Below, piece by piece: positions 45,399 through 54,387 of a DNA stretch of 64,000 nucleotides. The position numbers and the translations under genes were made by a program. The stretch's first letter is position 1. Each line of letters begins with the position of its first letter. The notes below the pieces were generated by a model, which did not search any database, was not told the origin of the DNA, and worked only from the letters and a program-made list of their open reading frames with translations. Origin of the DNA: Anaerovirgula multivorans (GTDB lineage: Bacteria; Bacillota; Clostridia; Peptostreptococcales; Natronincolaceae); the NCBI RefSeq assembly GCF_900188145.1, contig NZ_FZOJ01000005.1, positions 1 to 64,000 on the forward strand, given 5' to 3'.

Positions 45399-47468
45399 AT
45401 GAGTTACATGATAGGCGTCGACGTTGGAGGTACTTTTACGGACTTCTCAATATTCGATACAAGGCAGGGTAAGCTCTCTCATTTTAAGCATAGTTCAACA
45501 CCTGAGGATCCATCTAAAGCTATCGTAAGTGGAGTTCTACATGTTTTGACAGAGCATTGCATAAAACCAGAGGAAGTTAGCTACCTTGCACATGGTACAA
45601 CAGTTGCAACGAATGCTCTTATAGAAAAAAAAGGAGCGAAAACCGGATTAATAACAACAAAAGGATTCAAGGATTTAATGGAGATAGGATGGCAAAAGCG
45701 GCCTTCTCTCTATGATTTGCTTAAAGAAAGGCCTGAAAGTCTTATTCCTCCTGGATTGAAATGTGAAGTCAACGAAAGGGTCCTGTATGATGGAACAATA
45801 GACACCGCCATGGATGAAGATGGTGTTAGAGAAGCGGCAAGATACTTGAAAGAGCAGGGGGTTCAGGCTATTGCAGTATGTACACTGTTTTCATTTATAA
45901 ATCCTGTACACGAAATGAGAATAAAAGAGATCATTCAGGAAGAATATCCAGATGTTTACATTACAATATCTTCAGAACTTGTTCCAGAATTCAGGGAATA
46001 TTCTAGGATGAGTACAACTGTATTGAATGTATATCTAGGACCAGTAATGGAAAAGTATGTAAACCGATTTGAAAAATCAATAATCGATGCAGGCATAACT
46101 GTAGCACCTTACGTAACTCAGTCCAATGGTTCGGTTATATCTATAGCAGAAACGGTAGATTGTCCGATAAAAACTGCAGTATCAGGGCCAAGTGCAGGAG
46201 TGATTGGGGCAAGTTACATAGCTAACCAATGCAATATAGAAAAGATTATAACCTTTGACATGGGAGGCACAAGTATTGATGTTAGCTTGATAGAAAATGG
46301 GAAAACCCAGCTTTCAAATGAAAGACTCATAGAAGGATATCCTGCAAGAATACCTATGATTGACATAGTGACAGTAGGAGCTGGTGGAGGATCTATTGGA
46401 AGAATTGATGAGGGTGGTGCTTTAAAAGTAGGACCACAAAGCGCTGGAGCCACACCGGGACCAGCATGCTATATGCGGGGCGGAACGATTCCCACTGTAA
46501 CGGATGCCAATATTGTCTTAGGAAAGCTTAACCAAAGAAGAATTTTAGGTGGAAGGATGGAAGTTGATTTGGAGCTTGCCCAAAAAGCTCTGACAGAACA
46601 TATCTGCAGTAAATCAACTCTAAGCTTAATGGAAGCTGCAGCTGGCGTGATATCGGTGGTAAATTCAAATATGATTCGAGCCATAAGGATGGTGTCAGTT
46701 GAAAGAGGCTATGATCCCAGAGAGTTTACCTTGATGGCTTTTGGTGGAGCGGGACCTTTACATGCATGTGAAGTGGCACAAGAAATGGGAATCAAAAATG
46801 TATTGATACCACCGTCACCAGGAACCCTTTGTTCTTTAGGCTTGTTAATGGCAGACACTAAATTTGACATAAGTCGCTCCAATGTCATGATAGCAGAAAA
46901 AAACAATATCCAAGCAGTACAGAAGATTTTCAATCAGATGATAGAAGAAGGAAAAGCTATGCTAGATAAGGAGAAGGTAGATGAAAAAGATAGAAGCTTC
47001 CATTGTGTGATTGAGTGCAGATACGAAAGACAAAACTATGAAATCCCTATCGAAGTTGATATGACAATGACGGAAGATGTAATGAAGGAAATGATAGAGA
47101 AATTCCATAAGGAACATTTTAAATCATATGGAGATTATAACGAAAACATGAGGATACAGATGGTTAATTACAGGGTGAGCGCGGTAGGAACCATAGAAAA
47201 ACCTGATTTAAGTGAAAAAAATGTTAACCCTGATGCCAAGGTACCAAATGTCATAGAGGTTAGAAATGTTTTGTTTGAAGGACAAAAGAACTATTTGACT
47301 ACCAATGTTTATCAAAGAACCGATATAGAGCCAGGCTGTAGAATTGAGGGACCTGCAATAGTAGAACAAATGGATTCTACCACAATCATACCACCAAAAT
47401 GGGTTGCATATACAGACGGATTCAACAATATTAGAGCAGCCTTTCAGGGAGGTGAAAAGCATGAATAG
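45399..47468 (+). CDS. Hydantoinase/oxoprolinase A subunit (HyuA-like)
   Basis: A 689-residue protein from ATG 45399 (AGAAGGG eight bases before). It has the ATP-binding actin-like signatures GVDVGGTFTDFS, LAHGTTVATNALIEKKG, and TFDMGGTSIDVS, plus MAFGGAGPLHACEVAQEMG. The family couples ATP hydrolysis to opening of hydantoin or 5-oxoproline rings, or to acetone carboxylation. The B subunit overlaps it. Placed inside a Frl operon, ring opening of a glycated lactam is the inferred task. Confidence 0.85.
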   Translation: MSYMIGVDVGGTFTDFSIFDTRQGKLSHFKHSSTPEDPSKAIVSGVLHVLTEHCIKPEEVSYLAHGTTVATNALIEKKGAKTGLITTKGFKDLMEIGWQKRPSLYDLLKERPESLIPPGLKCEVNERVLYDGTIDTAMDEDGVREAARYLKEQGVQAIAVCTLFSFINPVHEMRIKEIIQEEYPDVYITISSELVPEFREYSRMSTTVLNVYLGPVMEKYVNRFEKSIIDAGITVAPYVTQSNGSVISIAETVDCPIKTAVSGPSAGVIGASYIANQCNIEKIITFDMGGTSIDVSLIENGKTQLSNERLIEGYPARIPMIDIVTVGAGGGSIGRIDEGGALKVGPQSAGATPGPACYMRGGTIPTVTDANIVLGKLNQRRILGGRMEVDLELAQKALTEHICSKSTLSLMEAAAGVISVVNSNMIRAIRMVSVERGYDPREFTLMAFGGAGPLHACEVAQEMGIKNVLIPPSPGTLCSLGLLMADTKFDISRSNVMIAEKNNIQAVQKIFNQMIEEGKAMLDKEKVDEKDRSFHCVIECRYERQNYEIPIEVDMTMTEDVMKEMIEKFHKEHFKSYGDYNENMRIQMVNYRVSAVGTIEKPDLSEKNVNPDAKVPNVIEVRNVLFEGQKNYLTTNVYQRTDIEPGCRIEGPAIVEQMDSTTIIPPKWVAYTDGFNNIRAAFQGGEKHE

Positions 47469-49176
47469 AAAAGTAGATGCAGTAACAGTAGAGATAGTTG
47501 GAAACCTGCTACTTTCCATAGCTGAGGAAATAGGAATAGCTATAATAAAAAGTGCATATTCAACAAATATAAAGGAGCGTAGAGATATATCTACAGCTGT
47601 CTTTGACCCTGAGGGAAATATGGTTGCTCAGGCTGAACATGTGCCCATGCATTTAGGCTCATTGCTGAGTATAATCAAAGAAGTTTATAAAAAATATCCT
47701 GTAGAACAAATTAAGCCAGGGGACATGTTTATAGGCAACGATCCATATAATGGAGGGGGAACACATCTTCCTGACATTACAGTCGTTGCACCTGTTTTCG
47801 CGGAAAAAAAGCTTGTTGGATGGGTTGCTAATCTTGCCCACCACAGTGATGTTGGTGGAAAAGTGCCGGGATCTACTTCAGGAGATGCAGTAAGTATATA
47901 CCAGGAAGGAATTAAGATTCCAATCTCAAGAGTATGTCAAAATGATAGAGTTAATGAAGAAGTTCTTGATTTTATAATGGCAAATAGTCGCATACCTAAA
48001 GAGAGGTATGGGGATCTTAACGCTCAAATAGCCTCCAATAGAGTAGGTATGAGAAGGCTTTTAGAGGCATATGAGGTTTATGGTGATTTGCTTTTAGACA
48101 GTATGTATGAACTGCAGGATTATGCTGAAAGAAGATTAAGAGCAGGGATAGCTAAGCTTAAAGATGGTGATTATGAGTTTGTGGATTTTATGGATGATGC
48201 AGGCGCAGCAAGTCCAGATCCAATCAAGATATGTGTGAAAATAAGTATAAAGGGAGACTCCATGGATTTAGATTTTGCTGGAACCCATGAGCAGGTTGAG
48301 GGGCCTATAAACGTAACCTACAATGGCCTTCTGGCTACAGTATTCTATGCTCTAAAATCATTGATTGATCCAGGTGTTCCTTCAAATGCAGGAATATATA
48401 GAGCTTTTAACATCATTGCTGAACCAGGCCTTATAATAAATGCTCAAAATCCTGCTCCAGTTGGTGCGAGAATTGATACCTGTATGCGTGTTGCGGATGT
48501 AATATTTGGAGCGATGGCACCAGCAGTTCCAGAGAGGGCTATAGCAGGATGCAACAGCTCCTGTACAACCGCTGTATTTAGCGGAACAAACCCTAAGGAT
48601 AAAGAACATTTCTTTGTATACCTTGAGACCATAGCAGGAGGTGCAGGGGCTACGAAGCATGGGGATGGACTAAATGGAGTGCAAGTACATATGACAAACA
48701 CTTCAAATCTTCCTATAGAAGCTTTAGAGATGGAGTTTCCTCTTGTCCTTGTAAGACAGTATTCCTTAATTCCTAACAGTGGTGGAGCTGGAGAATATAG
48801 GGGTGGACAGGGCATTTGCAGAGAATTTGAGGCAAGATTCGATAATATTAATTTCACGGGCCTTGGAGATAGACAGCTATTCCCACCTTGGGGACTGAAT
48901 GGCGGCGAAAATGGAAGTGGAGGCGCTTATTATCTTAAAAGAACTGACGGCACTATAGAAAGATTACCGTCAAAATGCTCTGAGGTAGTTATCAATTCAG
49001 GAGATACAATAACCATAAAAACTCCTGGGGCAGGTGGCTATGGAAAGGTTAGAAATAGAAAGGCGGAAGCAGTCCTCACTGATGTAATAGAGAATAAGGT
49101 TTCAGTAGAGAAGGCGCTTGAGCTTTACGGGGTAAAAATAGAAAAAGTGGGAAATGAGTATAGAATTGCAGGATAA
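47461..49176 (+). CDS. Hydantoinase/oxoprolinase B subunit (HyuB-like)
   Basis: A 571-residue protein starting at ATG 47461, after GGAGGTG and overlapping the HyuA stop. Typical blocks are GDMFIGNDPYNGGGTHLPDI, LAHHSDVGGKVPGSTSGDA, a GPINVTYNGL loop and PNSGGAGEYRGGQGICREF. It forms the catalytic hetero-oligomer with HyuA. The frame runs upstream to 47404 only by chance. Confidence 0.85.
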   Translation: MNRKVDAVTVEIVGNLLLSIAEEIGIAIIKSAYSTNIKERRDISTAVFDPEGNMVAQAEHVPMHLGSLLSIIKEVYKKYPVEQIKPGDMFIGNDPYNGGGTHLPDITVVAPVFAEKKLVGWVANLAHHSDVGGKVPGSTSGDAVSIYQEGIKIPISRVCQNDRVNEEVLDFIMANSRIPKERYGDLNAQIASNRVGMRRLLEAYEVYGDLLLDSMYELQDYAERRLRAGIAKLKDGDYEFVDFMDDAGAASPDPIKICVKISIKGDSMDLDFAGTHEQVEGPINVTYNGLLATVFYALKSLIDPGVPSNAGIYRAFNIIAEPGLIINAQNPAPVGARIDTCMRVADVIFGAMAPAVPERAIAGCNSSCTTAVFSGTNPKDKEHFFVYLETIAGGAGATKHGDGLNGVQVHMTNTSNLPIEALEMEFPLVLVRQYSLIPNSGGAGEYRGGQGICREFEARFDNINFTGLGDRQLFPPWGLNGGENGSGGAYYLKRTDGTIERLPSKCSEVVINSGDTITIKTPGAGGYGKVRNRKAEAVLTDVIENKVSVEKALELYGVKIEKVGNEYRIAG

Positions 49177-49222
49177 ATAACATCTGAACAATAAATCTAA
49201 ACGGGGAAATTGGAGGCATATT

Positions 49223-50194
49223 ATGGAAGCAAAACAAATCATAAGTGAAATAAAGGCAAACCTTGATAAAACAGGGGGTTTAAAGCATGTCTATTTTGTA
49301 GCATGTGGAGGATCACAGGCAGCTATATTTGGAGGATATTATCTTTTGAATAAAGAAGCTAAGACTTTTGGCACATCGATATTCAACAGTAATGAGTTTG
49401 TGCATGCCACACCAGCAATGCTTGACGAGAATTGCATTTGTATTATATGTTCTTTGAAGGCAACTCCTGAAACAGTTGAAGCAGTAAAAACAGCAAACAA
49501 AAGAGGTGCCGTTACGATTGCAATGACAGGATTTCCAACCACAGATATGGCGAAAAACGGCCAATATGTAGTGGTATACTCAAACGGTGAAAATCAGATT
49601 TATAGCCAAGGTAATCAGGCAAACTCTTTGAGGATTGGTTTTGAATTGCTTAAACAGTATGAAGGCTATGACAAGTATGACACTGCTATGGATGCATTCA
49701 CTAAAGTTGACCAAATTATTGAAAAAGCAAAGAAGTATATCGACAAAATTGCCATTAAATTTGCAGAGGAATACAAGGATGATGAAATATTCTATGTAAT
49801 GGCAAGTGGTCCAGCTTATAGCACCGCTTACACAATGAGCTACTGCCACTTCATGGAAATGCAGTGGAAACATGCAGTACCAATGCATACAGGAGAATAT
49901 TTCCATGGACCTTTTGAAACTACTGATAAAAATCTTCCTATAATATTGTTGATGAGTGAAGGAAGCACAAGACCTTTGGATGAAAGAGCATTGAAATTCC
50001 TTAACAGATATGCTGCAAGAGTTACTGTAATAGATGCAAAAGAGTTGGGAATCAATATAATTGACGACAGTGTAGTAGAGTTTTTCAATTCAGTGATTAT
50101 GGTTCCTATTGAGCGTAGCATAGTTTCAAAAATGGCTGAGGTTAGAAATCACTCAATGGATCAGCGAAGATATATGTGGAAAGTTGAATATTAA
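49223..50194 (+). CDS. frlB: SIS-domain deglycase, FrlB-like
   Basis: A 323-residue protein with two SIS domains: HVYFVACGGSQAAIFGGYYL, then EIFYVMASGPAYSTAYTMSY. The block AVPMHTGEYFHGPFETTDKN contains the Glu and His of FrlB deglycases, and the C-terminus RRYMWKVEY matches the family end. FrlB cleaves 6-phospho-Amadori compounds to glucose 6-phosphate and the free amine. It is the last gene of the operon, followed by a strong terminator. Confidence 0.8.
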   Translation: MEAKQIISEIKANLDKTGGLKHVYFVACGGSQAAIFGGYYLLNKEAKTFGTSIFNSNEFVHATPAMLDENCICIICSLKATPETVEAVKTANKRGAVTIAMTGFPTTDMAKNGQYVVVYSNGENQIYSQGNQANSLRIGFELLKQYEGYDKYDTAMDAFTKVDQIIEKAKKYIDKIAIKFAEEYKDDEIFYVMASGPAYSTAYTMSYCHFMEMQWKHAVPMHTGEYFHGPFETTDKNLPIILLMSEGSTRPLDERALKFLNRYAARVTVIDAKELGINIIDDSVVEFFNSVIMVPIERSIVSKMAEVRNHSMDQRRYMWKVEY

Positions 50195-50206
50195 AAATAA
50201 TATAAT

Positions 50207-50244
50207 CAAAAAAACCAGTTAAGCTTTGCTTATCTGGTTTTTTG
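50207..50244 (+). terminator. Intrinsic terminator of the TRAP/Frl/Hyu operon
   Basis: AAAAACCAGTTAAGC and GCTTATCTGGTTTTTTG form a 15-bp stem with one mismatch and a TTT loop, directly after the last gene, ending in a T-run. Confidence 0.85.
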
Positions 50245-50269
50245 TTTTAAAGCAATTTACAATGTACTG

Positions 50270-50709
50270 AATTACAGGGACGGTTCTGTTGATTAGTCAT
50301 TTCTTTTGGATTGGAAATGGAGTAGTTGTTCAGGATACTATGGAAAGAAATTATATCCGCAAGAACTGTTAAATAGTGAGCTGATACTGAAATTATTCTC
50401 AGAAGATAATGAAATTGCGGAAAAAAGATTCAAGGAATTTAATGAGCAAGAAAATGAAGATAATTGTTTAGATGATGTTATTACTACAAGACCGAGAGAC
50501 GAAGACGTAAGGTTAGAAATTGAAAAGATAATATCTGGGATTAATGTAGCACAAATAAAGAGTTTACCAAAAGATCAAAGGAATAAGATAATTAAAAAGG
50601 CTAAATACATAGAAGGAGTAACGCAGCGCCAATTGGCTAGGATTTTAGGAGTTTCACAAGCTCTTATATCAATCACTTAACACAATCAAAAGAACCGTCC
50701 CTGTAATTT
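50270..50709 (+). mobile_element. Deleted RAYT element, copy 4
   Basis: The ends AATTACAGGGACGGTTCT and AGAACCGTCCCTGTAATT are perfect 18-base inverted repeats. The internal deletion junction is identical to that of copy 3. Together copies 3 and 4, in the same orientation, bracket the GntR/TRAP/Frl/Hyu module exactly. A CCCTGTAATTT repeat follows the right end. Confidence 0.75.
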
Positions 50710-50730
50710 CCCTGTAATTTCCAATTTTCC

Positions 50731-50759
50731 TTGAAGTTGAAATTTTACTGTGGTACACT
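50731..50759 (+). promoter_or_regulatory. Candidate promoter of the pantothenate operon
   Basis: TTGAAG (50731-50736), a 17-nt spacer and TACACT (50754-50759), with a TG extension before the -10 box, lie 221 bases before the first pan gene. Confidence 0.5.
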
Positions 50760-50979
50760 AATACTAGGATAGTACCTTTTGTGAACTATACCTATTACTA
50801 AATTTTATTATTTAAAAAATATTTCTGCTCTGAACCACAGGACTGAGACGGAAGAAAAAAGCTCTTGGATTTTTATGCCTTTTTGCGATTTGTAGAGGGG
50901 TATTTTACTTATATGCCTTTTTCTATTTCAGTTCTTTGGAATAGAAAAAGGTATTTTTTATATTTAAAGGAGGAATGAA
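50760..50979 (+). ncRNA. Structured leader with terminator before panG
   Basis: A 15-bp stem, ATGCCTTTTTCTATT (50913-50927) with AATAGAAAAAGGTAT (50940-50954), runs into a T-run, forming a terminator inside the leader. TATGCCTTTTT occurs also at 50874-50884, so an alternative pairing is possible. The arrangement fits a riboregulated (transcription-attenuation) pantothenate operon. The known 'pan' RNA motif precedes pan genes in Firmicutes, but I could not confirm its consensus here. Confidence 0.5.
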
Positions 50980-51858
50980 ATGAAAATTGGTTTTATCGGA
51001 GCAGGAAGAGTAGGGAAAAGTTTTGGTTGTTACTTAAAGCAGAATGGTTTTACAATAACAGGATATTACAGTAGAAGTATAGCATCCTCAAAAGAAGCGT
51101 CAGTACTAACCCATAGTTGTGTTTATCATACGATAAAAGAACTAATTCATTCAACTGATGTAATTATGATCACAACACCAGATGATATGATTAAACCCAC
51201 TGCAGTTCAAATAGCTTCAATAAAGGAGCCGATAGGATCTAAAACTTTCGTACATATGAGTGGAGTACACAGCTCCAACATTTTAATGTTAATTAAAGAA
51301 ACCCATGCAAATACTAACCTTTGTTCCTTACATCCTTTACAAGCATTTGCCAATGTTCAACAGGCCTTATTGGACTTAAAAAATACTGTGTTTAGCATTG
51401 AAGGAGATGAGTTAGGCAGAAAATGTTTAAGTACTATAATGAAAAAATGCGATAATCATTATTTTCTTTTAGAGGGAGAAAATAAAGTCCTTTATCATGC
51501 TGCTGCCTGCGTTGTATCTAACTATTTGGTGACATTGATGGATCATGGGTTAAAACTACTTGAAGCTTCAGGTATAGATCCACAAAAAGGATTTGAAGCA
51601 ATGTTTCCTTTAATAAAAGGAAGTCTTGACAACATCAGAAATCTAGGTACTACCGATGCCTTGACGGGACCGATTGCAAGGGCTGATGTGAAAACTATTA
51701 GAAGTCATATCAATGCAATGAAGAGTAAAAAACTAGAAACAAAGGATTTTTACTGTTATTTAGGAAGAGAAACAACAAAACTTGCAGAGCTTAAGAAGCT
51801 TACAACTATTAAGCAAGCGGATACAATAAATCAATTATGGAAAGAGGGAGAAAAATGA
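50980..51858 (+). CDS. panG: Ketopantoate reductase, PanG type (Rossmann plus DUF2520)
   Basis: A 292-residue protein with a Rossmann start [20 protein letters not shown] and a DUF2520-like C-terminal domain ([20 protein letters not shown], and [12 protein letters not shown]). PanG replaces PanE in some Firmicutes and Francisella, reducing ketopantoate to pantoate between PanB and PanC. Its stop overlaps the panB start (ATGA), which supports this function over a general oxidoreductase. The usual PanE motifs are absent. Confidence 0.75.
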   Translation: MKIGFIGAGRVGKSFGCYLKQNGFTITGYYSRSIASSKEASVLTHSCVYHTIKELIHSTDVIMITTPDDMIKPTAVQIASIKEPIGSKTFVHMSGVHSSNILMLIKETHANTNLCSLHPLQAFANVQQALLDLKNTVFSIEGDELGRKCLSTIMKKCDNHYFLLEGENKVLYHAAACVVSNYLVTLMDHGLKLLEASGIDPQKGFEAMFPLIKGSLDNIRNLGTTDALTGPIARADVKTIRSHINAMKSKKLETKDFYCYLGRETTKLAELKKLTTIKQADTINQLWKEGEK

Positions 51859-52652
51859 ATAAATTTACAACAACATCTTTTGCAAAAAGTAAGAAGGAAG
51901 GTCGGAAAATCTCAATGCTAACAGCTTATGATTACTCGACAGCTAAGCTTTTAGATGAAGCAGGAGTAGATAGTATATTGGTGGGAGATTCATTAGGAAT
52001 GGTGGTATTGGGTTATGAAAATACCCTCCAAGTAACCATTGATGATATGATTCATCATACAAAGGCAGTAGCAAGAGGCGTCAAAAATGCTATGGTTATC
52101 GGTGATATGCCGTTTTTATCCTATCATGTTAGTATTGAAGAAACCATTAAAAATGCTGGTAGATTGATTCAAGAAGGAAATGCCCACGCTGTTAAACTGG
52201 AGGGAGGAACTGAAATCATTCCGCAGGTAGAGGCTTTAGTAAAGGCTCAAATTCCTGTTATTGGACACCTTGGCTTAACACCTCAATCAGTTAATATGTT
52301 TGGAGGCTTTAAAGTACAGGGCAAAGTTGAAGATCAAGCAAAAAAAATGGTTGAAGATGCAAAACAACTTCAAAAGGCAGGTGCTTTTGCAATTGTTTTA
52401 GAATGTATCCCAGAAAAGTTAGCTGAATTAATCTCAAAATCTATTGAAATTCCTACTATTGGAATCGGTGCAGGCAAATATTGTGATGGTCAAGTACTAG
52501 TTACTCAAGATATGTTAGGAATGTTCAGTAACTTTACACCTAAATTTGTTAAAAAATATGCTGATTTAGGAGATAGTATTAGAAAAGCAGTTACCGATTA
52601 TTGTAGTGAAATACAAAATGGCGTATTCCCAGAAACAAAGCATACATTTTAG
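51855..52652 (+). CDS. panB: 3-methyl-2-oxobutanoate hydroxymethyltransferase
   Basis: A 265-residue protein from ATG 51855. It carries PanB signatures: [40 protein letters not shown], and [20 protein letters not shown], with [20 protein letters not shown]. It makes ketopantoate from 2-oxoisovalerate with methylene-THF. Length is normal for the family. Confidence 0.93.
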   Translation: MNKFTTTSFAKSKKEGRKISMLTAYDYSTAKLLDEAGVDSILVGDSLGMVVLGYENTLQVTIDDMIHHTKAVARGVKNAMVIGDMPFLSYHVSIEETIKNAGRLIQEGNAHAVKLEGGTEIIPQVEALVKAQIPVIGHLGLTPQSVNMFGGFKVQGKVEDQAKKMVEDAKQLQKAGAFAIVLECIPEKLAELISKSIEIPTIGIGAGKYCDGQVLVTQDMLGMFSNFTPKFVKKYADLGDSIRKAVTDYCSEIQNGVFPETKHTF

Positions 52653-52666
52653 TGCCAATGAGAAGA

Positions 52667-52782
52667 TATAGACATACGCTCCTAAATTTTAATATACTAA
52701 GGGCTACATTTACAGCCCACGGTTTTGGGCGAAACCGTAGACCGTGTATATTAAAATTTAGCTTTAAAAGCGTATGTCTATA
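52667..52782. repeat. Large interrupted palindrome between panB and panC
   Basis: TATAGACATACGCT (52667-52680) is the perfect inverse of 52769-52782, and TAAATTTTAATATA pairs with TATATTAAAATTTA further in. Inside are two smaller hairpins (GGGCT/AGCCC and CGGTTT/AAACCG). The fold is a three-way-junction shape of about 115 bases. It may be a small palindromic mobile element or a processing/expression switch between the genes. It does not end in a T-run. Confidence 0.65.
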
Positions 52783-52806
52783 GTAAATGAAGGAAGGATA
52801 ATTATA

Positions 52807-53718
52807 GTGAAGATCATAACTTCAATTGATGAATTAAAAACAATTATACGTAAAGAAAAGCAAAATGGCAAACAGATTGGTTTTGTTCCTACCATGGGAT
52901 ACTTACACGATGGACATCTTTCACTTATTGAAAAAGCCAGTATTGAAAATCAGTTTGTTGTCGTCAGCATATTTGTAAATCCAACGCAATTTGGTATAAA
53001 TGAGGATTTTGATGTTTATCCAAGGGATCTAGAAAGAGATCAAAAGATAGCTGAAACCGGTGGTGCAAATATCATTTTTCATCCAACCACCAAAGAAATG
53101 TACCCAACTGGTTATAGTACTTATGTAGAGGTTGAAAAAATCACAGAAAAGCTATGCGGTGCTTCAAGACCGGGACATTTCAGAGGAGTAACAACCGTTG
53201 TTGCTAAATTGTTTCATATTGTTACACCCCATCGTGCTTATTTTGGTTTGAAGGATGCACAACAGGTAGTTGTAATACAAAAAATGGTAAGAGACTTAAA
53301 TATGGATGTACAAATTGTTCCCTGCCCAATTGTCAGAGAAGCAGATGGACTAGCTATGAGTTCTAGAAATGTAAATTTAAGCATACAAGATCGAAAATCT
53401 GCTTTAATTCTTTCAAAGAGCTTATTGAGAGCAAAAGAAATCGTAGTAGCAGGAGAAAGAAATGCTGAAATTATTTTAACACAAATCAAGGAAATAATCG
53501 CTACTGAACCTACAGTAACGATTGATTATATTGAAATCCTTGATTTTGAAAGATTTGAAAAGATAGATGTATTAAAAGGTAGGGTGTTAATTGCCATAGC
53601 TGCTAAGATTGGTAAAGTGAGATTAATTGATAATATTATTTTGGAGGATTTATTGTATACTACACCTTTTAAATCCTATCAGACCAATTGTGGTAAATAC
53701 TGCCGACAAAACTATTAA
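52807..53718 (+). CDS. panC: Pantothenate synthetase
   Basis: I place the start at GTG 52807 behind AAGGAAGGA; the ATG at 52774 lies inside the palindrome. The 303-residue protein has the PanC motifs FVPTMGYLHDGHLSLIEKA, VSIFVNPTQFGINEDFDVYP and ADGLAMSSRNVNLS. It joins pantoate and beta-alanine. Its C-terminus has an extra 20 residues rich in Cys and Tyr. No panD follows, so beta-alanine must come from elsewhere. Confidence 0.92.
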   Translation: MKIITSIDELKTIIRKEKQNGKQIGFVPTMGYLHDGHLSLIEKASIENQFVVVSIFVNPTQFGINEDFDVYPRDLERDQKIAETGGANIIFHPTTKEMYPTGYSTYVEVEKITEKLCGASRPGHFRGVTTVVAKLFHIVTPHRAYFGLKDAQQVVVIQKMVRDLNMDVQIVPCPIVREADGLAMSSRNVNLSIQDRKSALILSKSLLRAKEIVVAGERNAEIILTQIKEIIATEPTVTIDYIEILDFERFEKIDVLKGRVLIAIAAKIGKVRLIDNIILEDLLYTTPFKSYQTNCGKYCRQNY

Positions 53719-53829
53719 TACCAATAGTGATAAAATCGATAGTTCATTAATGGGAATACTGTAATGTGGATAAGCAAATGGAGTAAGAAACTACTGACAT
53801 CTTTTAAAAAGTAATTAATTCTCATGTTT

Positions 53830-53856
53830 ACTATCTCTTTAGAAGATAGTTTCTCT
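53830..53856 (+). terminator. Probable terminator of the pan operon
   Basis: ACTATCT and AGATAGT make a 7-bp stem with a 7-base loop followed by TTCTCTTTTC, 110 bases after panC. The stem is short, so efficiency may be partial. The rest of 53719-54009 holds no supported gene; a weak TTGACA is seen at 53950. Confidence 0.5.
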
Positions 53857-54009
53857 TTTCTATTGCGTATCCTATTTTAAATAAACTTGACTTTGTCAAA
53901 TTTACTGCATGTTAAAGGATGGTAGCGAATATTAATAGGAAGATATTGCTTGACACATTGTGATTAACAGTGATAGCCTATACTTAACAACATAAAACTA
54001 AAAATATAA

Positions 54010-54182
54010 ATAGAATGAGTGATACTTTCTAAGAAAGTAGAGAGGGAAGCTGGTGAGAAGCCAGCACGGTCGCGCCACTGTGAAAGGAGAGTCGAGCTGT
54101 AGAATAATCGTCACTAGATAAGGCTATCTGGGAAGACACAGCTATGATAATGATCCTAAGTCAGGAAACCTGCTTATTCTAC
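54010..54182 (+). ncRNA. Cobalamin riboswitch (AdoCbl-type) 1
   Basis: The B12-box and core are visible: GGGAAGCTGGTGAGAAGCCAG, then CACGGTCGCGCCACTGT, and later AAGTCAGGAAACCTGC. The closing stem is formed by ATAGAAT and ATTCTAC at the two ends. A terminator follows, so cobalamin should turn the downstream operon off. Confidence 0.92.
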
Positions 54183-54247
54183 ATTTATTAAAACTTGCCC
54201 ACGCGTATATGGGAAAGGTATATTTTTATACCCTAATTCTATTGTAG

Positions 54248-54289
54248 AATCCCTCTTTGCTGTTTCTGCGGCAAAAGAGGGATTTTTTT
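54248..54289 (+). terminator. Riboswitch expression platform terminator
   Basis: AATCCCTCTTTGC and GCAAAAGAGGGATT form a long stem, ending in TTTTTT. It is the off-state hairpin of the cobalamin riboswitch. Confidence 0.85.
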
Positions 54290-54387
54290 ACGGGCATTGG
54301 AAGGAGGTTGAAAACTTAAACTAACTGTGTGTATTCAACCAAGTTAGGCAGTTAATAGTTTGAATTTAAAATAGAAAGGGGTAAAGT

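Noticed and set aside
50306..50680. 124-codon frame as an independent protein gene
   Set aside because: Same truncated RAYT product as in copy 3; not a separate gene.
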